From the NCBI GenBank assembly GCA_002432545.1, contig DJFR01000138.1, positions 18,302-35,992 on the forward strand: DNA of 17,691 nucleotides. The letters are read 5' to 3'. Positions 1 to 7,147 of the stretch are shown piece by piece (position 1 is the stretch's first letter; the number at the start of each line of letters is the position of its first letter). The translations under genes were made by a program, and so were the position numbers. The notes below the pieces were generated by a model that had not been told where the DNA came from, made no database searches, and saw nothing but the letters and a program-made list of their open reading frames with translations. The DNA comes from Flammeovirgaceae bacterium UBA5867. GTDB lineage: Bacteria > Bacteroidota > Bacteroidia > Cytophagales > Cyclobacteriaceae.

Positions 1-16
1 GCTAAAACTATATACT

Positions 17-1930
17 ATGTTCATACGACTTATTGTTATTGTCTCATTCTTGTTTGCTTTTACTTCCGGTTATGCTTTGCAGAAAGAGGAGTGGAGTATG
101 TCATCTCCGGATAAGAAAATTAAAGTTTCGGTATCGCGTGCCGGAAGCCGTTTACAGTATACTGTTAGTTATGAAAACCGATCAGCACTTGAAGCATCGC
201 CCCTGGGAATTGTACGCGAGGATCAGCAATTCTCCGAGCAGTTGAAATTCGTTTCCAAAAGTGAAACAACTATAGATGAAGCGTATACGCTTCGTGTTGG
301 TAAACGGCTTCAATGTCGCAACTATGCGAAGGAGCTTACACTGATCTTTGAAAATGAAAAAAAGGAAAAGGTACACATCATCTTCCGTGCTTATAATGAT
401 GGCATGGCATACCGCTATTATTTTCCCGGTAACGATAATGCGAAGCACAAAATCATGCGCGAAGAGTCGGGCTTTGCTATCCCGAAAAGTGCAACGGCAT
501 GGCTACAGCCTTACGATATGAACGTACGGAAGAAACCCTGCTATGAAGCGTTCTATGAAAATGGTATAGCGGTAGGAGGGCAATCTCCCAACCCGGCAGG
601 CTGGGCGTTTCCTGCGTTGTTCCATGTAAACAATCTCTGGATACTGATTACGGAAGCTGCCCTCGATGAACATTACCCCGGCACACACCTGGAAGACAAA
701 AACAACAATGCTATATATACCATTCGGTTTCCGGAGAAAGACGAGGCGACCAGTGATGCTGATCCCGAACCTGTCTCAACACTGCCGTGGACAACACCGT
801 GGCGTGCTGCCGTGATAGGCAACGCACTGGCTACTGTACAGGAGACTTCTTTGGTAACGAACCTCAATCCGCCTTCGGTGATAAAGGATGTTTCATGGAT
901 TAAGCCGGGGCGATCAAGCTGGAGCTGGTGGTCTGCCGGAAGCACTACGCGCGACTTTGATGTACAGAAAGCATATATTGATTTTACAGCAGACATGATG
1001 TGGGAATATACACTCATTGATGCAGGCTGGCCCGAGATGAAGGGTGGAACAATGGAAGAGTTGATACAATACGCACATTCTAAAAATGTAGGCGTAGTGT
1101 TATGGTATCATTCCGGTATGGGACGCGAGAAAGATACACTTAGCTATGCGAACCTGATGGCATTTCCGGAGGCGAGAAAAAAGGAATTTCAAAAGTTACA
1201 GCAGTGGGGAGTGAAAGGCGTGAAAGTAGATTTCTTTGACAGTGATAAACAGCCGGTTATTCAACGCTACTATGATATACTTCGTGATGCTGCCGAGCAT
1301 AAGATCATGGTAAATTTTCACGGCTCAACATTGCCACGCGGGTGGGAGCGAACTTATCCGCACGTTGTCTCTATGGAATCAGTGAAAGGTGCAGAAGGTG
1401 CCGGCCGACAAGAGTTTTGTGACCGGGCACCGGTGCATAACACGATTCTTCCATTTACACGAAATGTAGTGGGCTCAATGGATTATACCCCGGTAACATT
1501 TACCAACAAGCGTGAAGCAAAGCGCCAAACGACAGCAGCGCATGAACTCGCGCTCGCGGTAGTGTTTGAGTCGGGTATATTTCACTTTGCCGATAATATG
1601 AAATCATACCAGGCATTACCGGAGGAACCAAAAGATTTTCTCCGTAAAGTTCCAACGGCATGGGATGAGACACGCTATATAGCAGGTACGCCCGGAAAAT
1701 ATACGGTCGTAGCGAGAAGAAAAGGAACTGCATGGTATATCGCGGGAATCAACGGTCAGGCTGGTGAACAGGAAATTTCGCTGGAGCTTCCATTCATTCC
1801 GGAAGACAAGAGTTTTCGCCTGATCAGCGATGGTATCGAACCCAACACGTTTGCTTCAAGAGCAGTGAAGACAAATGGTAAAAAGATATTGATAAAGCTG
1901 CCGGCAAGGGGAGGCTTTGTACTTTATTAG
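17..1930 (+). CDS. Glycoside hydrolase family 97 protein (retaining, alpha-galactosidase-like)
   Basis: Exo-acting glycosidase predicted to remove terminal alpha-linked galactose (or a related sugar) from oligosaccharides in the periplasm. Residues 1-20 form a signal peptide (MFIRLIVIVSFLFAFTSGYA). About 25-290 is the GH97 N-terminal beta-sandwich, about 295-545 the TIM barrel (starts near WSWWSAG, 302-308), and the rest the C-terminal beta domain. GH97 has two mechanistic groups: the SusB-like inverting alpha-glucosidases lack the barrel nucleophile, while the retaining group carries an Asp. Here D405 in GVKVDFF fits the retaining nucleophile, and E460 in KGAEG lies 55 residues later, the spacing of the nucleophile and acid/base in the characterised retaining enzyme (E454 is an alternative). 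E510 and E518 may be Ca-binding carboxylates. The 637-residue length is normal for the family. First of four tandem glycosidase genes; its promoter must lie left of the window. Family certain; substrate inferred, and some GH97 members act on beta-L-arabinopyranosides. Confidence 0.93.
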   Translation: MFIRLIVIVSFLFAFTSGYALQKEEWSMSSPDKKIKVSVSRAGSRLQYTVSYENRSALEASPLGIVREDQQFSEQLKFVSKSETTIDEAYTLRVGKRLQCRNYAKELTLIFENEKKEKVHIIFRAYNDGMAYRYYFPGNDNAKHKIMREESGFAIPKSATAWLQPYDMNVRKKPCYEAFYENGIAVGGQSPNPAGWAFPALFHVNNLWILITEAALDEHYPGTHLEDKNNNAIYTIRFPEKDEATSDADPEPVSTLPWTTPWRAAVIGNALATVQETSLVTNLNPPSVIKDVSWIKPGRSSWSWWSAGSTTRDFDVQKAYIDFTADMMWEYTLIDAGWPEMKGGTMEELIQYAHSKNVGVVLWYHSGMGREKDTLSYANLMAFPEARKKEFQKLQQWGVKGVKVDFFDSDKQPVIQRYYDILRDAAEHKIMVNFHGSTLPRGWERTYPHVVSMESVKGAEGAGRQEFCDRAPVHNTILPFTRNVVGSMDYTPVTFTNKREAKRQTTAAHELALAVVFESGIFHFADNMKSYQALPEEPKDFLRKVPTAWDETRYIAGTPGKYTVVARRKGTAWYIAGINGQAGEQEISLELPFIPEDKSFRLISDGIEPNTFASRAVKTNGKKILIKLPARGGFVLY

Positions 1931-1998
1931 GCATGCCTTCAGGTGAAGCGATAAAGAATTACGTCATTAAAGTTTAATCGTTCTGTAAAATATGCGTT

Positions 1999-3135
1999 AT
2001 GAAAAATAGAGTTACGCTATATGTAGTCTTAGCGTTGATGGTTGCTTCGGGCGTTTCCATAGCACAGTCATCAAAGGCAAATCTTGAAACATGGCCGAAA
2101 GGTTCTTCTCCGGAAGCGATTGGAAAGCGTGTAGCCGATCGGTTCATAGCAACACCACATCCTAACTTTGGTCGGCCGGCTCCTCCTAAAACTATTACCT
2201 ACCCGGAGGTATGTGCATGGTATGGTGCACTTACATTTGCGAAAGAGAGTAAAGATAAAAATCTGAAAGAAGCATTGATCAAACGCTTCGAACCTTTTTT
2301 TACAACAGAAGCATCACTTGTTCCAATACCGGACCATGTTGATTATACCGTGTTCGGATCTATACCGCTCGAACTATATATGCAAACAAAAGACCAGCGG
2401 TATCTGGACATGGGAAAAGCTATAGCAGACAAGCAGTGGGGACCACCGGAAGGCCCGCGGGTGAAAGATGAGTCACATGTATTTTATAAAATGGGACACA
2501 CCTGGCAAACGCGGTTGTGGATCGATGATATGTTTATGATCACCGCGGTGCAGGCGCAGGCGTATCGCGCAACAGGCGATACAAAGTATATATACCGTGC
2601 CGCACGCGAAATGGTAATGTACCTGGATTCATTGCAACGTCCGAATGGTTTATTCTATCATGCACCCGATGTCCCATTTTTCTGGGGACGTGGTAATGGC
2701 TGGATGGCTGCGGGTACGGCAGAGTTACTTCGCTCGCTTCCCTTGACGAATCCGGACCGTCCGCGCATTATGGAAGGATATAAAAAGATGATGGAGACAT
2801 TGTTGAAGTATCAGGCTGCGGACGGTATGTGGCGTCAGTTGATCGATGATCCGGAGTCATGGCCTGAGACTTCATCTACAGGTATGTTTACGTTCGCCAT
2901 GATCACGGGTGTGAAGAATGGATGGCTTGACGAAGAGGTATATGGTGCCGCTGCACGGAAAGGTTGGCTTGCACTGATCACCTATATCGAGCCGAACGGA
3001 GATATACGCGAGGTGTGTGAAGGAACAAACAAGAAAAATGATCGTCAGTATTATCTCGATCGGAAACGTCTTACAGGTGATATGCATGGACAGGCGCCTG
3101 TGCTGTGGTGTGCTACAGCGCTGTTGAGAAAGTGA
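1999..3135 (+). CDS. GH105/GH88-type unsaturated uronyl hydrolase (YteR-like)
   Basis: Predicted to hydrate and release the unsaturated uronic acid left at the non-reducing end after a polysaccharide lyase has cut, as YteR does for rhamnogalacturonan. The alpha/alpha-barrel family is recognised by HVDYTVFG (113-120, D115), WIDDMFM (174-180, D176/D177) and WGRGNGW (229-235), which match the two active-site Asp regions and the aromatic/His-lined pocket of YteR-type enzymes. A signal peptide (about 1-22, cleavage near SIAQ) indicates periplasmic location. The 378 residues fit the family. The gene lies 68 bp after the GH97 gene and 91 bp before the fucosidase gene, in the same direction, so co-transcription is likely. 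Its presence implies that a lyase-treated, uronic-acid-containing glycan such as pectin reaches the periplasm, although no polysaccharide lyase is encoded in the window. GH88 and GH105 cannot be separated with confidence by eye; GH105 is favoured by the YteR-like motifs. Confidence 0.9.
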   Translation: MKNRVTLYVVLALMVASGVSIAQSSKANLETWPKGSSPEAIGKRVADRFIATPHPNFGRPAPPKTITYPEVCAWYGALTFAKESKDKNLKEALIKRFEPFFTTEASLVPIPDHVDYTVFGSIPLELYMQTKDQRYLDMGKAIADKQWGPPEGPRVKDESHVFYKMGHTWQTRLWIDDMFMITAVQAQAYRATGDTKYIYRAAREMVMYLDSLQRPNGLFYHAPDVPFFWGRGNGWMAAGTAELLRSLPLTNPDRPRIMEGYKKMMETLLKYQAADGMWRQLIDDPESWPETSSTGMFTFAMITGVKNGWLDEEVYGAAARKGWLALITYIEPNGDIREVCEGTNKKNDRQYYLDRKRLTGDMHGQAPVLWCATALLRK

Positions 3136-3141
3136 TTTTTT

Positions 3142-3181
3142 AAGATTAGAAGATTTCAAGATTGAAAAATTGGAAGATTCA
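3142..3181 (+). repeat. Five-unit tandem repeat, 8-bp period (AAGATTNN)
   Basis: AAGATT begins at 3142, 3150, 3158 and 3174, and the one-mismatch form AAAATT at 3166, giving five consecutive 8-bp units whose last two bases vary. It starts 6 bp after the stop codon of the uronyl hydrolase gene and fills about half of the spacer before the fucosidase gene. It is too AT-rich and too weakly self-complementary to be a terminator. No function is assigned. Confidence 0.75.
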
Positions 3182-3187
3182 TATTTG
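3180..3187 (+). promoter_or_regulatory. Possible -7 element for the fucosidase gene
   Basis: CATATTTG matches five of the six fixed bases of the Bacteroidota -7 element TAnnTTTG and lies about 40 bp before the ATG at 3227. No convincing -33 TTG is seen at the right distance. It would give an internal promoter within the glycosidase cluster; it may equally be chance in AT-rich DNA. Confidence 0.22.
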
Positions 3188-3226
3188 TGTTGGATGTAGT
3201 ATATATTCTTTTTAAACCATGATGTT

Positions 3227-4654
3227 ATGAAGAAGACTTTTTTGGTGATGGGTTTGATGTTATGTCTGATGCATGATGTATATAGTCAGGCAATTGATAA
3301 GGATGAACGGATGGCATGGTGGCGTGAGGCACGTTTTGGTATGTTTATTCATTGGGGGGTATATGCAGTGCCGGCAGGTACGCATAATGGACAGCGGATA
3401 AACCGTATTGGTGAATGGATCATGAACCGCGGAAAGATACCGGTAGCAGAATATAGGGCGTATGCCAAACAGTTTAATCCGGTGAAGTATGACGCGGATG
3501 CTTGGGTGCGCATGGCGAAGGATGCCGGTATGAAATATATAGTGATCACCTCGAAGCATCATGATGGCTTTGCGTTGTTCGACTCGAAAGTAACTACATG
3601 GGACATGGTGGATGCTACGCCTTATGGTAAAGATCTGATCAAGCCGTTGGCAGAAGCTTGTCGCAAACACGGCATGAAGTTAGGACTATATTATTCGCAT
3701 GCGCAGGACTGGGTAAATCCGGGTGGAGCTGCCGCGCGAAAGAAAACAACGGAAGGGTGGGCCAACCCCGACAGCACTCGCATCGATGCCTATACCGAAA
3801 CTCATAGTGGTCATTGGGATCCTGCGCAAACTACCCGGAGCATGGAGCAGTATATAAATGATATCGCGGTTCCGCAGGTAAAAGAAATACTGACCCAATA
3901 TGGAGACATTGCTGTGCTGTGGTGGGATACGCCTACCGGGATGACCGATGCATTTGCCGAGAAGTTTCAGGCGTTGCTTCCGTTACAGCCGCGCATGATC
4001 ACCAATGACCGATTGAAGCGTCCCGATTTCCCCGGTGATTTCAAAACACCGGAGCAGCGTATACCGGACCTCAGTGAACTCGATGGTAAAGATTGGGAGA
4101 CCTGTATGACAATGAACGGCACATGGGGCTATAAAAGTTATGATGATAAGTGGAAGACCACGGAGACACTGATTCGTAACTTGCTGGATATAGCTTCCAA
4201 AGGTGGTAATTATCTGCTCAACATTGGTCCGAAGGCAGACGGTGAATTCCCGGCTGAAAGTATAGAGCGACTAAAAGCTATAGGTGTCTGGATGAAGGTA
4301 AACGGTGAAGCAGTATATGGCACACAGGCTTCACCCCTGGCACCCTTGTCATGGGGGCGATGCACGCGTAAAGATAAAAATGGTAACACAACGCTATACC
4401 TGTCCGTGTTCGAGTGGCCGAAGGATGGAAAGTTGATCGTTCCGGGTTTACGCAACCAGGTTAATAGTGCAGCACTACTTGCATCCGGTAAGAAGCTTCA
4501 AACCGGTATAGATAACGATCAGCTAGTAATAACACTCCCTCCGAATGCTGTTGATCCGATCGCTACGGTTATCAGGCTGGATGTAAAGGGCATCATTGAA
4601 AAAGTTCAGGCTCCGCAAGTAAAGAAAGAGATGCAGGCAGGCGAAGTTCATTAG
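3227..4654 (+). CDS. Alpha-L-fucosidase, glycoside hydrolase family 29
   Basis: Retaining exo-enzyme that removes terminal alpha-L-fucose. Residues 1-20 form a signal peptide (ends DVYSQ), so the protein is periplasmic or lipid-free exported. The catalytic barrel shows the GH29 hallmarks MFIHWGVYAVPAG (39-51, H42), VITSKHHDGFALFDS (106-120, H111/H112) and VLWWDTP (230-236), in which D234 is the expected nucleophile; LLNIGPKADGEFP (330-342) is the conserved end of the barrel. The acid/base varies in GH29; E276 and E291 are candidates. A small C-terminal beta-sandwich occupies about 365-455. The 475-residue length is that of the short bacterial form without an extra carbohydrate-binding module. 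The last residues are a charged tail. It sits third in the tandem glycosidase block, 26 bp before the GH92 gene. Family certain; linkage specificity unknown. Confidence 0.94.
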   Translation: MKKTFLVMGLMLCLMHDVYSQAIDKDERMAWWREARFGMFIHWGVYAVPAGTHNGQRINRIGEWIMNRGKIPVAEYRAYAKQFNPVKYDADAWVRMAKDAGMKYIVITSKHHDGFALFDSKVTTWDMVDATPYGKDLIKPLAEACRKHGMKLGLYYSHAQDWVNPGGAAARKKTTEGWANPDSTRIDAYTETHSGHWDPAQTTRSMEQYINDIAVPQVKEILTQYGDIAVLWWDTPTGMTDAFAEKFQALLPLQPRMITNDRLKRPDFPGDFKTPEQRIPDLSELDGKDWETCMTMNGTWGYKSYDDKWKTTETLIRNLLDIASKGGNYLLNIGPKADGEFPAESIERLKAIGVWMKVNGEAVYGTQASPLAPLSWGRCTRKDKNGNTTLYLSVFEWPKDGKLIVPGLRNQVNSAALLASGKKLQTGIDNDQLVITLPPNAVDPIATVIRLDVKGIIEKVQAPQVKKEMQAGEVH

Positions 4655-4662
4655 TAATACTA

Positions 4663-4670
4663 TATATTTG
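4663..4670 (+). promoter_or_regulatory. Possible -7 element TATATTTG for the GH92 gene
   Basis: TATATTTG matches all six fixed bases of the Bacteroidota -7 element TAnnTTTG in the 26-bp spacer, 10 bp before the ATG at 4681, so any transcript would have an almost absent leader. No -33 TTG is visible upstream and the spacer is very AT-rich, so this may be coincidence. Confidence 0.28.
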
Positions 4671-4680
4671 GTAAGTATAA

Positions 4681-7011
4681 ATGCTATCTATGCTTCCTAT
4701 ATCTTTTGTTCGCAGTGCTTGTGCTGGTTTAGTTGTAACATTGAGTATATCTGCGTGGTCGTGCAGGGAACCGAATGTGCGTGCGGAATCCGGTTTGATC
4801 CACTATGTAGATCCGCTGGTGGGTACAGCAGCCAGCACAACTGAAAGTGCGCGCAAGCATAGCGAAGCAGGTTCTGAATTAAAAGGACAAACCTTTCCCG
4901 CTGTTGGTGTTCCTCACGGTATGACCCATTGGACACCGCAGACACGTGCTACCGAAAACAAATGTATAGCACCCTACTATTATCGCGATAGTTTGTTTCA
5001 GGGTTTCAGAGGAAGTCACTGGCTGAGCGGTTCCTGTACACAGGACTATGGCAGTGTTACCATCATGCCCATAACCGGTTCACTCGCAACAGATGCAGTA
5101 TTGCGCGCGTCTCCCTTTCAGCACACGCGGGAGACAGCACGACCGGATTACTATTCTGTATACCTGGAGAAATATAAAATTACTGCCGAAGTAACAGCTA
5201 TATCACGCGCGTCACTGATGCGGTTTACTCCCAATACATCAGAAGAAATGTATATCATAATTGAACCCAACAGCGATGAAGGTGAAGGTTTTGTAGAAAT
5301 ACATGCTGATAAGAAGGAGATCGTTGGTTATAACCCGGCACACCGTATATACCAGGGCTGGGGCGAGCCTGCCGGATTCAGCGGATACTTTGTTATTGTA
5401 TTGGACACCGATATAGAAGAGTTTGGTACGTGGAACGGAGATAGTACACAGAAAAACAGCACATCCACAAAAGGAAATAAAAGCGCAGTCGGGGCTTTTG
5501 TAAGAATGCACCCTAAAGCAAACAGCCCTATACATGTAAAAGTAGGTACATCGTTTACCAGTATAGAAGGTGCCCGTAAAAATTTGACAGCTGCTATACC
5601 TGACTGGAATTTTGATGCTGTACAGAAAGCATCTGCGGAAAGCTGGAACAAAGCGCTTCGTAAAATTGAAGTAAAAGGACAAAGCGAAGACGATAAAAAG
5701 CTTTTCTATACCGCGCTATACCATGCAGAATTATTGCCGCGTGTATTTAATGATGAAGACGGATCGTATCCGGAATTCGGAGGCACCGGAAAGATAGCCA
5801 GGGTAAAGGGACAGGATTACTACGATGACTTTTCCATGTGGGATACGTATCGTGCTGTACACCCGCTGCTGACGCTTATAGAACCGGAAGCTTCAGAGCA
5901 CATGGTGAAATCATTATTACTGAAGGCTGACCAGGGCGGATGGCTCCCTATATTTCCATGCTGGAATAATTATACTGCGGCCATGATTGGCGATCATGCT
6001 ACTGCAATGATTGGTGATGCACTGATGAAAGGTATTGCAGCAGATGAAGCTGAGCGTGCCTATACCATCATGCGTAAAAATGCTTTCGAGCCCAACGCTG
6101 ATGCAGCAAGTTATAAAGATGGTAAAGGCAGGCGTGCGCTCGCATCGTATCTGCAGTATGGGTATATACCACTCGAAGATTCAGTGTGGGATTCATTTCA
6201 TAAGCGTGAGCAGGTATCCAGGACATTGGAATATGCTTACGATGATTTTGTCCTGTCACAGGTTGCCAAAAAACTTGGAAAGACAGAAGACTATCAGAAG
6301 CTGATACAACGTGCTGCCAATTATAAAAATGTAATTGATCCGTCTACCGGCTACGCACGTGGACGATATGCTAACGGAACGTGGATCGAACCGTTTGATC
6401 CGTTTGCTGCGCGTACACCCTATATCACCGAAGGTACTCCTGCGCAATATACCTGGTATGTGCCGCAGGATGTTAACGGATTGATTGCTATAGAAGGAGG
6501 GACTGACCGATTCATCGCGCGCCTGGATACACTGTTTGATCAGCATTATTACTGGCACGGTAATGAACCTGGACATCAAACTGTATATCTCTATAATCAT
6601 GCAGGCGCTCCGTGGAAAACGCAAAGCAGAGTTCCCGGTATCATTCGTGAAGAATATAGTACAGGGTCGGGCGGCCTGAGCGGCAATGAAGATGGTGGAC
6701 AGATGTCGGCATGGCTCGCGTTTAGTATGATGGGACTTTATCCTACGTGTCCGGGAGTTCCGTATTACGATATAGGCACTCCGTTGTTTGAGGAGATAAC
6801 TATTCACACCGGCAAGGCGGCCTTTATTATAAAAGCAGAAAACTGGAATGCTACGAATAACTATATACAATCAGCAACACTGAATGGACACCCTTTTAAC
6901 AGAGCATACCTGTTACACGAAGAGATTACTAAAGGCGGAACATTGGTGTTGATCATGGGAGCGGAGCCAAACAAAGCATGGGGAAGCGATGCTGCGAATA
7001 TTCAGTATTGA
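4681..7011 (+). CDS. Alpha-mannosidase, glycoside hydrolase family 92
   Basis: Ca-dependent inverting exo-alpha-mannosidase (most characterised members cut alpha-1,2 links; others 1,3, 1,4 or 1,6). Family signatures run in order: YVDPLVGTA (42-50), GQTFPAVGVPHGMTHWTPQT (69-88), FRGSHWLSG (109-117), DYGSVTIMP (122-130), FSMWDTYRAVHPL (384-396), YITEGTPAQYTWYVPQD (581-597, E584 candidate general acid), HGNEPGHQTVYLYNHAG (626-642) and GNEDGGQMSAW (668-678, D671 candidate base). The N-terminal half is the beta-sandwich domain, the C-terminal half the (alpha/alpha)6 barrel. The first 28 residues are hydrophobic and end in ISAWSC; C28 could be a lipoprotein cysteine, though the lipobox is not canonical, otherwise it is an ordinary exported protein. 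The 776-residue length is normal. It is last in the glycosidase block; mannosidase activity beside a pectin-type uronyl hydrolase and a fucosidase suggests a mixed glycan such as a plant N-glycoprotein. Confidence 0.95.
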   Translation: MLSMLPISFVRSACAGLVVTLSISAWSCREPNVRAESGLIHYVDPLVGTAASTTESARKHSEAGSELKGQTFPAVGVPHGMTHWTPQTRATENKCIAPYYYRDSLFQGFRGSHWLSGSCTQDYGSVTIMPITGSLATDAVLRASPFQHTRETARPDYYSVYLEKYKITAEVTAISRASLMRFTPNTSEEMYIIIEPNSDEGEGFVEIHADKKEIVGYNPAHRIYQGWGEPAGFSGYFVIVLDTDIEEFGTWNGDSTQKNSTSTKGNKSAVGAFVRMHPKANSPIHVKVGTSFTSIEGARKNLTAAIPDWNFDAVQKASAESWNKALRKIEVKGQSEDDKKLFYTALYHAELLPRVFNDEDGSYPEFGGTGKIARVKGQDYYDDFSMWDTYRAVHPLLTLIEPEASEHMVKSLLLKADQGGWLPIFPCWNNYTAAMIGDHATAMIGDALMKGIAADEAERAYTIMRKNAFEPNADAASYKDGKGRRALASYLQYGYIPLEDSVWDSFHKREQVSRTLEYAYDDFVLSQVAKKLGKTEDYQKLIQRAANYKNVIDPSTGYARGRYANGTWIEPFDPFAARTPYITEGTPAQYTWYVPQDVNGLIAIEGGTDRFIARLDTLFDQHYYWHGNEPGHQTVYLYNHAGAPWKTQSRVPGIIREEYSTGSGGLSGNEDGGQMSAWLAFSMMGLYPTCPGVPYYDIGTPLFEEITIHTGKAAFIIKAENWNATNNYIQSATLNGHPFNRAYLLHEEITKGGTLVLIMGAEPNKAWGSDAANIQY

Positions 7012-7020
7012 ATAATAATA

Positions 7021-7048
7021 AAAGTGAAATCCTGATTTTAATCACTTT
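7021..7048 (+). terminator. Weak candidate stem-loop after the glycosidase block
   Basis: AAAGTGA (7021-7027) pairs with TCACTTT (7042-7048) around a 14-nt AT-rich loop, 9 bp after the GH92 stop codon. There is no following T tract, so it would be an inefficient intrinsic terminator or only a transcript 3' end structure. Confidence 0.27.
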
Positions 7049-7084
7049 ACCAATTGATGCTGCTCATGCTTTGTTGCACGGTAC

Positions 7085-7141
7085 TGGAATAAGTTTGTGT
7101 ATCGGACGCGCAGATATATAGCGTCTGTTGAACTTATTCCA
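7085..7141 (+). promoter_or_regulatory. Two-part hairpin directly before the ldhA start codon
   Basis: An outer perfect 11-bp stem (TGGAATAAGTT at 7085-7095 with AACTTATTCCA at 7131-7141) encloses an inner 7-bp stem (CGGACGC at 7103-7109 with GCGTCTG at 7121-7127, one G-T wobble) and an 11-nt loop. The structure ends 6 bp before the ATG at 7148. No T tract follows, so it is not a terminator. It could cap the mRNA, gate translation, or act at DNA level as a regulator binding site. A poor -7 match (ATGCTTTG, 7066-7073) would start transcription just before the hairpin. Confidence 0.6.
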
Positions 7142-7147
7142 ATAACA

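Noticed and set aside
1930..1949. GGCATGCC palindrome and CTTC-AGGT-GAAG mini-hairpin after the GH97 gene
   Set aside because: Stem of four or five pairs without a T tract; too small to support a terminator or operator call.
5983..6030. Internal repeat ATGATTGG(C/T)GAT in the GH92 gene
   Set aside because: It encodes MIGDHATAMIGDAL, which matches a conserved GH92 barrel segment, so protein constraint explains it better than a DNA repeat.
6256..6870. 204-residue open frame on the minus strand
   Set aside because: Antisense to the conserved catalytic part of GH92, with no domain features.
7097..7147. GTG start that would add 17 residues to the dehydrogenase
   Set aside because: The family begins at MKTFVYSAHAYD (ATG 7148); the added residues match nothing and are encoded within the leader hairpin.
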